Source: Serripes groenlandicus (lineage: Eukaryota > Mollusca > Bivalvia > Cardiida > Cardiidae). Taken from it: DNA of 64,000 nucleotides. The position numbers were made by a program, and so were the translations under genes. Under the pieces are notes generated by a model. That model saw nothing but the letters and a program-made list of their open reading frames with translations. It made no database searches and was not told where the DNA came from. Below are positions 56,300-64,000 of the stretch, piece by piece. Location of the stretch: contig JASEVX010000345.1 in the NCBI GenBank assembly GCA_031761405.1, positions 106,001-170,000 on the forward strand, read 5' to 3'. Within the stretch, counting starts at the first letter, position 1. Each line of letters begins with the position of its first letter.

Positions 56300-56507
56300 T
56301 TGAACTCTTTCGCTGCCAAAGGAAATTAAAGGCTTTTACAAACAATGCAGTATCAAGTGAAACAGCTCGTAACGAGCTGTCTCTCCTGAAATATGCATTG
56401 TTTGCCATTTAGACATGAAATTTTACCTGTTAGACAAAAGATGGAGTGGTCCAATTCTCAACATGGAAGAGTGGACTTTGTGATATCCGGCAACGAAAGA
56501 GCTAAAG
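56300..56507 (+). mobile_element. P2-type MITE, worn ends
   Basis: TTGAACTCTTTCGCTGCC ... GGCAACGAAAGAGCTAAA; centre AACAGCTCGTAACGAGCTGT. Confidence 0.82.
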
Positions 56508-56575
56508 TATGTTCTCCCGCTCACAAGCGAGATGCTCTAACCACTACACAACAACCGAGGTTAACGCTATCTCTG

Positions 56576-56805
56576 TTAACCCTTTCCCTCATACGACAAT
56601 TATGCAGCAGACGACTTTGAACATAACTTGTCAAAAAATGGAAAATCTCTTTAATTGAATGGATTACCTATGACTAAAAGTGGAAAACATTGTGTCAAAA
56701 GGAGAAATTGCTCGTTTTGAGCAATTTCTTCTTTTGTCACAATGTTTTCACAAAGCCGTCTGCTGCAGAGGCGTCAGAAAGCGTCTATATTAGGGAAATG
56801 GTTAA
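56576..56805 (+). mobile_element. P1-type MITE, full-length reference copy
   Basis: TTAACCCTTTCCCTCATACG ... TATTAGGGAAATGGTTAA; GCAGCAGACGACTTTGAAC at the left, hairpin GAGAAATTGCTCGTTTTGAG in the middle, GTCTGCTGCAGAGGCGTC at the right. 230 bp. TTAA duplication and CCCTTT ends are piggyBac-like. Confidence 0.9.
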
Positions 56806-57266
56806 CGTCGAGCAATTGAGCAGATAATGTCGAAGACAATGGTGAAGACATACACCGTCGTCGTCGGCACCTCGTGCCAAAGGTGAGAATGTCCGACCTT
56901 TGTGATTTATCCACTCAAACGGCGCAGACACTGGTTAAAGCTCCGGGGAGCAGACATGAAGTGTGATTAATATAAGCTGAAATCTTGTTTCGCAATCGAT
57001 GTAAAATAAATAAGCTAAACAAACGCGTTTCTCATACAAAAGGAATTAGCAAATGAAATAACTCCCGAGCAATACAATTCGACGTTCAGTAATACTTCTA
57101 TAGATATGCAGAGAGCTTTGACGGGTTTTCAATATAACTGTCTAGGATCCAGTTTATAATACTCTCCGTATCTCGTATAAGAGAGACGATATGAGTATTA
57201 CGTATAAGACAAGAACTAAGCCTCCGTGCTATGAAGGCATATCTTTCTATTCGACAAGGGAATATG

Positions 57267-57524
57267 AGACGTCCCGCGAGAAAACAAACATTATGGCCTC
57301 TGCGTAATGTATCTTCCCAGATCAGCCTGCGCAGTCGGCGCAGACTGATCCAGGCCGACACATTCCTTCTCAGAGGGATAGAGGTATAGAGTAATGATTC
57401 CTGATACAGAAAATCCACAGGATGCGAAAAGTATTTATCCGGGATACCCTGCGCTGCATGCATATGCTGATCCGGGTCGATACTTTACGCAGTCCACAGT
57501 GTTGGTTTTCTCGCGGGACGGCTC
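57267..57524. mobile_element. GAGCCGTCCC-type foldback MITE, full length
   Basis: TGAGACGTCCCGCGAGAAAA ... TTTTCTCGCGGGACGGCTC; inner arms CTGCGTAATGTATC..CAGATCAGCCTGCGCAG and CTGATCCGGGTCGATACTTTA. About 258 bp, no coding. Confidence 0.9.
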
Positions 57525-57535
57525 CTATCCCAATC

Positions 57536-57732
57536 TCCCTCTTTCACACGCATTTTGACGAATCCGCAGCACACATTTTGGGAACAGAGGCAAAATAAGA
57601 AATTGCTCAAGAGAGAGAGAGCAATTTATTATATTACCACACTGCTTTCAATATTATTTCGTTTATAAAGAGTTTCCATAGTTTTTTCGAGGTTATTTCA
57701 AATCGTATATATAGTATGTTGAGAAGGGTTAA
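57536..57732 (+). mobile_element. P1-type MITE, strongly worn
   Basis: CTCCCTCTTTCACACGC..ATCCGCAGCACACATTTTG, AGAAATTGCTCAAGAGAGAG, ..GTTGAGAAGGGTTAA. Only the centre and the right end are clear. Confidence 0.5.
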
Positions 57733-58185
57733 GTGAATTGCCTTCGACCGCTTTGTCCAGCAATGCAAGTGTAAAATACAGAACGTTGTGGAATGAGGCA
57801 CATTGTCGCCACTGAGATTTAAACATGAAATTGACCTCTCGCTTCCAAATCGAATGCTTTAGCCACTAGTCTATGGGAACCGTTTATGTCACTTTGCTAG
57901 GAAATAAAAACAAGTTTGACACATATATCTATGGGAAAACAATTTTAGGTAAAAGATGGAATGTCGATCGTGTTCTAGGACGAAGCCTCCGGCTTACATC
58001 CAATCATTGTTTTGAATAGCTTTGATGACCCATCCTGACCACGATATACATTTTGACATAGGAAATATTCTCAGGAAATAAGCAATTTCCTTTAATCACG
58101 CCTAGAGGCGAAACATTTTTACAATAGTGCTATATTAAAGTTGGATTTGCTATAAGAACACTTCTCTCGGTACCATATGTTGAAC
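57733..58185. other. No gene recognised
   Basis: No repeat or domain match apart from a possible SINE scrap (GAATGCTTTAGCCACTAG near 57850, B-box-like on the minus strand). Confidence 0.4.
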
Positions 58186-58400
58186 TGGTTGACTGCGGAA
58201 TTTCACAAAGTATAGTTTCTATAAACATTAAACCACTCCATCTTTCGTCCAACACGCAATTTGGTAATATGTATTGTCTTAGTGGCAATCAAAGCAGACA
58301 TCAGGAGAGACAGCTTATTACGAGCTGTCTCACCTGAGTCTGCATTGATTGCAAAAGCCTTTATTTGCCTTTGGCTTGCATTTGGCAGCGAAAGTGTTAA
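58186..58400 (-). mobile_element. P2-type MITE
   Basis: GAATTTCACAAAGTATAG..CCACTCCATCTTTCGTCC, centre GAGACAGCTTATTACGAGCT, then GCAAAAGCCTTTATTTGCC and CAGCGAAAGTGTTAA. Confidence 0.8.
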
Positions 58401-58493
58401 AGATATCCGCTTTGAGAACTCTAAAAGAGAATAGGAAATAATGTTGAAAACGTATCTCAACTGTATTGAAATTGGATCTTATGGTAAGTTATA

Positions 58494-59775
58494 TCTTGTG
58501 AAATACATTTCAATAAATATTTCCTAGACATTTTTTACAATATATCATATATTAACTAGATTCAATTTACAATATAATATATATTAATTAGACTCAATTT
58601 ACAATATAATATATAATAACTAGACATTATTTACAATATAATATATATTAACTAGACTCAATTTACAATATAATATATATTAACTAGACTCAATTTACAA
58701 TATATTATATATTAACTAGACTCAATTTACAATATAATATATATTAACTAGACTCAATTTACAATATATTATATATTAACTAGACTCAATTTACAATATA
58801 ACATATATTAACTAGACTCAATTTACAATATATCATATATCAACCAGACTCAATTTACAATATAACATATATTAACTAGTCTCAATTTACAATATAACAT
58901 ATATTAACTGGACTCAATTTACAATATAATATATATCAACTAGACATTATTTACAATATAACATATATTAACTAGACTCAATTTACAATATAATATATAT
59001 TGCCTAGACTCAATTTACAATATAACATATATTGCCTAGACATTATTTACAATATAACATATATTAACTACACTCAATTTACAATATAATATATAATTCT
59101 TAGACATTATTTACAATATAACATATATTAACTAGAATCAATTTACAATATAACATATATTAACTAGACTCAATTTACAATATAATATATATTGCCTAGA
59201 ATCAATTTACAATATAACATGTATTGACTAGAAATTATTTACAATATAACATATATTAACTAGACTCAATTTACAATATAATATATATTGCCTAGACATC
59301 ATTTACAATATTACATATATTAACTAGAATCAATTTACAATATAACATATATTAACTAGATTCAATTTACAATATAATAATATATTGCCTAGACTCAATT
59401 TACAATATAACATATATTGCCTAGACATTATTTACAATATAACATATATTAACTAGACTCAATTTACAATGTACATGTAATATATATTTCCTAGACATTA
59501 TTTACAATATAACATATATTAACGGGACTCAATTTACAATATAACATATATTAACTAGACTCAATTTACAATATAATATATATCAACTAGACTCAAGTTA
59601 CAGTATAATATATATCAACTAGGCTCAATTAACAATATAATATATATCAACTAGACATTATTTACAATATAACATATATTAACTAGACTCAATTTACAAT
59701 ATAATATATATTTCCTAGACATTATTTACAATATAATATATATTTCCTAGACATTATTTACAATATAACACATCA
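58494..59775. repeat. 32-bp AT-rich satellite, about 40 units
   Basis: Unit of about 32 bp containing AATTTACAATATAAYATATAT and TAACTAGACTC. Variants alternate CTCAATTTAC with CATTATTTAC and TTAACTAG with TTGCCTAG or TTTCCTAG, suggesting higher-order units of two or three monomers in places. It has no spacers or unique inserts. Confidence 0.95.
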
Positions 59776-60526
59776 GATATATACGAGCATTTGCTTCTGC
59801 AGTTGCGATTAGGTCTGGTTTTAATGAGATTGTGCTTATATGCAGAAATCGTATATATGTATTTTTTAAAATGTTTTCATGAGCGACTATATGTGTAACC
59901 CAACCTTATCGTTATTATTACGGGTGTATATAAAGTATTCCTGCGCATCTATGCTCAAAGATACAAATACATACTTTGTTAAACAAGTTCCATGAAACCT
60001 ACTAGAACTACTTGTCGAACAGTTTAGAAGCAGATCAGACTCAGGCTGATCTGATTCTACACTATTCTCACATGCATTAAGGTTGACGGAAGCTTCTGAC
60101 AAGCTGCTGCACGTATTTATTTGAACAGTTCATATGTGTTTCTATCAGATTGTACGAATGCAAAGGCTGATCCAAATGCATGCTGTTCACATAAGCCAAC
60201 GTGTACCTCTTCCAATATATGGACAAACATATGTTTGTATACATATACGTGTGTGCTAACAAAGTTCAATAACACACTACCTATAGCCAAAGATTCAACG
60301 GCCACCAAATAAACGTTATAACCTCACGTGTTGAATAACCAAAGTTCAGTGTATTTGTATTTTAACAATATATTCATAATTGTACATTAAAGTCTTCAAA
60401 TTCACTCTGATTATTATTATTATTAGTGATAACCAAAATACTATGTTATGTCCTTTAATTTAAAAGTGTTTTATGCCACATTAAACATGATTTTAATATT
60501 TGATAGATTCCCTGGAATATATCGCC
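59776..60526. other. No gene; weak internal repeat
   Basis: GACTCAGGCTGATCTGATTC, GAAGCTTCTGACAAGCTGC and TTGAACAGTTCATATG at 60036-60140 resemble pieces of 63600-63760 (TTGAAGCTTCTGGTGAG, CAGGCTGATCTGAACATG), so an old repeat may lie here. Several short minus-strand frames lack domains. Confidence 0.4.
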
Positions 60527-60798
60527 GTTTTCAACATTTATTTAATTAAAGTCGTGGCGGCAAGTTCACCTACCCATGTTTCATGTCTTTCTCACACCAG
60601 TTCTTCACACAACAGTCTTTCCAAGCAAATCGCTGCTTTTCCATATATATGCTAGGTATATTAGTGAAAGACGAATGAAGCTTGTCTTATTGACTTTTGT
60701 CAGATGTCTGTAATAATGATGGCTCTCTTAGCTGTGGTTCGAACTGACAACCCCTAAATCGAAAGCCCACCTCGCTACAGACAAAGCTACCGGGTGTC
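60527..60798 (-). mobile_element. tRNA-derived SINE
   Basis: Minus strand. Head with A box near 60796-60784 (complement of GCTACCGGGTG) and B box complement TGTGGTTCGAACTGACAACC; body GTGAAAGACGAATGAAGC and TTTCCAAGCAAATCGCTGC; tail TTTTCAACATTTATTTAATT. Confidence 0.82.
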
Positions 60799-61137
<339 letters not shown>

Positions 61138-61735
61138 TTAACCCTTTCTCTGATACACACAACTTCTGATACCTTATAAACAGACAACAATAAATATCTT
61201 TTTTTTTCTCTCAATATTTTCAAATTTGATACAAATCAATATTTTAAGGGAATATCTTGAAAATCGGATATTCAATTTTATTACAGTGAACCATTGAAAG
61301 AAAAGGAAGAATTGTTCATCTTGATTGTGTTCTCCTTTGTCTACAACACTTTTAAATATTGCTTATGTTGAGTAATTCCTCCTGTTTGCAACAATGTTTT
61401 CAACTCTATCTAATAACTTATACTCTCCTTTATAGAGATTTACCATATTTCAGCGTTGACATTCAGTGCAGATTTATTGTATGTAGAAAAGGCTTAATCG
61501 CTTTCCATATTACTATGCAGATGCATTTTGACACATCTGCAGTAAAATTATATTTAAATCATTGCGACAAAAGGAATTTGCTCATGAGTAATTTTGTCTT
61601 TTATCACACTGATGCAACTATATTCTATAACATTATCTTCAGTGATGCAGTGTTCGGTTTCTTGACTGCATGTTTATTTTCAAGACGTCTTTCAGCAGAC
61701 TTGTTGTATATTGGAAAGGAGATTGGAGGGTATAC
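61138..61735 (+). mobile_element. P1-type MITE, two or three worn copies
   Basis: TTAACCCTTTCTCTGATAC at 61138; AAAGGAAGAATTGTTCATC near 61303; GCTTATGTTGAGTAATTCCT near 61361; GATGCATTTTGACACATCTGCAG near 61518; GTATATTGGAAAGGAGATTGG at the end. The 165-codon frame at 61359-61856 runs through these and is not a gene. Confidence 0.55.
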
Positions 61736-61738
61736 TTA

Positions 61739-62320
<582 letters not shown>

Positions 62321-62646
62321 TTTCATTTTTATTTGATCTTTTACCCAATAAACTTTCCTCGGTACTTTTACCATTGCACACCACCTCCAAACCGTTAACA
62401 GTATGACTTGTACTCTACGAAGACATAACTACATTCACAGTTGCAAACTAGTTGATTCATTGAATTGAGATCTACTCCAAAAACTGTAGAGGAATGCTAA
62501 ATTGGTGTACGAGTTACTAAAATAATTTTTATTTTTATTTTGTTGACTACATTGTATATGTAGTGCTCAATTTGACCCAGTGACCTAGTTTTTGACACAA
62601 CTTGATCTAGTTTCAACCTGGACTTGATGGAAATAAATGTTCTTGT

Positions 62647-62874
62647 GAACTTTCCCAAATACAACACATCTGCAACAGATAACTTTAAAAATATACCTTC
62701 AAAAATATAAAAAAAATGTCTTTAAACAAAAGTTTAATTATTGAATTGAGTTGAAAACATTGTGGTAAATTGAAAAATTGCTCATCATAAGCAATGTTTT
62801 CATTTGCCACAATGTTTTCAATACTCCTCCACTGCAGAGGCGTCTAAAAGCGTCTGTATGACGGAAATGGTTAA
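62647..62874 (+). mobile_element. P1-type MITE
   Basis: AACTTTCCCAAATACAAC, CTGCAACAGATAACTTTAAA, hairpin AAAAATTGCTCATCATAAGC, CCACTGCAGAGGCGTC, GTATGACGGAAATGGTTAA. Confidence 0.78.
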
Positions 62875-63417
62875 GACTTGATGACAAATAAGACCTCTTG
62901 ATAGTTCCATAGATATTCTCAAACTCGACTTTGTGACATAACTTTCTAACCTAAATGTCCCAGTTTAGACCTTAACCTCGATTTGATTTTTTTGGAAGAT
63001 AAATGTAAAATGTGGCTTCTAGGTTATCGAAGAGAGGCTGCCCACTGTACTTCTAAAGCTTCCCGAGAAACAGTCTTCGAAACTACACAAAAACCTGTCT
63101 CAAAATTAAGTTCAGTAGATCTATAAGAACTAAAGTACCAAAAACAGCAAAGAAAACATACAGGTTGGCGGACCATTTTTTGTGTTATGAGGTCAAATAG
63201 AAGGTCTTAACCCGCACTGAATTTTACTTTCAATTTCAGAAAATACAGGCTATTATAGTGTCAATATAGCTAAAAGCAAACAATATTTTGGTTATAAATC
63301 AGTCAGAGGTTATTTAACTTTATAAACATCACTTTCAACTTTCAAGAAAATCTTTATTGTCCAATGGGAGACAACTTCAGTCTTATATATTCATCTGACG
63401 GTAGTCTTTAAATGGCT
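62875..63417. other. No gene recognised
   Basis: AT-rich, no repeat match in the window. Confidence 0.4.
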
Positions 63418-63535
63418 GTCCTCCTCGGGGCTCAGCATTGCGGGGTTAGCTTTTGACTGGCATGCTGGTGTCAGAAGAAACGCCGTGGTATAAATGATAA
63501 CTTGTTGCATGCGGCGTAAAACACCAAACACCAAA
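63418..63535 (+). mobile_element. SINE tail
   Basis: GGGGCTCAGCATTGCGGGG..CGCCGTGGTATAAATGATAA, CTTGTTGCATGCGGCGTAAA, ACACCAAACACCAAAT, comparable to the tail at 24760-24836. Confidence 0.5.
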
Positions 63536-64000
63536 TCTAGAACTCAGGGAGACTAGGCCTTTAAACTAGATATGTGCCTGTCCTTGCAAAAATGTATATC
63601 CTGGCCTTTTAGAACAGTATAGATTCAGACCAGCTTGAGAATCCGCACATTCTGATTTAGATCTTCACGTTGGTAAAATACTTACACACGCTTGTTGAAG
63701 CTTCTGGTGAGTTGTGAAGGTTTTGATCAAGTTGAACAGATACACAGGCTGATCTGAACATGACCATTCACCAATCCCAACTTGTATGGACAGGCTCATA
63801 CGAGTATAGTTGCACTCACGAATGGACACTTGTTGGGTACTGTCCATATCCTAAACACTATCCACCACCCTTATAAGACACTTTGATAACTATTTGTTTT
63901 TATAATTTTCTAATGGGTACCTACTTATTAATGCTATTTATTCCGTAAAAGGGTGATCATTACGGAATAAACCATACCCTTGATGGGTACTACCCAACAA
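63536..64000. other. No gene; terminal inverted words
   Basis: A hairpin TTTATTCCGTAAAAGGG..TTACGGAATAAAC lies at 63938-63972. TAATGGGTACCTAC and TGATGGGTACTACCC lie either side of it. An element may start or end here, but the window stops. Confidence 0.4.

Noticed and set aside
58494..59775. CRISPR-like array
   Set aside because: Units are contiguous with no unique spacers, in a eukaryotic context; it is a satellite.

Overview
The window is eukaryotic nuclear DNA. There are no compact operons, coding exons are short and bounded by GT/AG splice sites, and most of the sequence is interspersed repeats. The repeat set points to a bivalve mollusc: elements with a hairpin at each end, a central tandem array and a terminal simple repeat (the 'pearl' type described in bivalves), several tRNA-derived SINEs, and a CR1-like LINE. 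The species cannot be named from the sequence alone.

Cellular coding content is small. (1) A minus-strand gene runs from about 21,565 down to 1,819 as at least seven phase-compatible exons encoding a WD40 propeller. It ends in a segment that I think resembles the large E3 ligase HERC1, an identification made from memory and unverified. Exon junctions agree in phase, but one WD40 blade between 9,946 and 6,332 is not found, and the last exon has a frameshift with a stop, so this copy may be a decaying or misassembled gene. (2) On the plus strand, 3,062-5,572 holds the 3' half of a BEN-domain gene: a Q/P/S/T-rich exon with a short coiled coil, a BEN-domain exon and a short terminal exon. It lies inside the minus-strand gene's apparent intron. 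(3) At 42,589-44,061 there is an intronless Crypton-type (DUF3504) tyrosine recombinase with catalytic motifs visible but two reading-frame breaks.

Layout. 1-3,061: tandem arrays and a chimeric element. 3,062-6,332: BEN gene plus a WD40 exon. 7,376-9,942: nested repeats ending exactly at a splice donor. 9,946-13,109: four WD40 exons with SINEs and MITEs between them. 13,358-21,335: an intron with two array elements, a 62-bp perfect palindrome and a sense-oriented LINE split by a TA-target element. 21,436-21,565: the most upstream WD40 exon. 21,737-51,124: mostly mobile elements, nested and abutting, including one 6-kb insertion that contains three others. 51,125-64,000: TTAA-target MITEs, foldback elements, SINEs and a 1.3-kb 32-bp satellite.

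The main structural observation is that at least eight element families in the window share one plan. The 5' end is ACAAGA-like plus a small hairpin plus a family-specific word. The 3' end carries that word inverted, a hairpin and usually CTAA followed by an A run. This matches non-autonomous Helentron-like rolling-circle elements. Several have end-to-end junctions, one has swapped its 3' end at the simple repeat, and several families share a short core just before the simple repeat. A second pattern is a set of elements with CAG...CTG ends flanked by exact 6-bp duplications.
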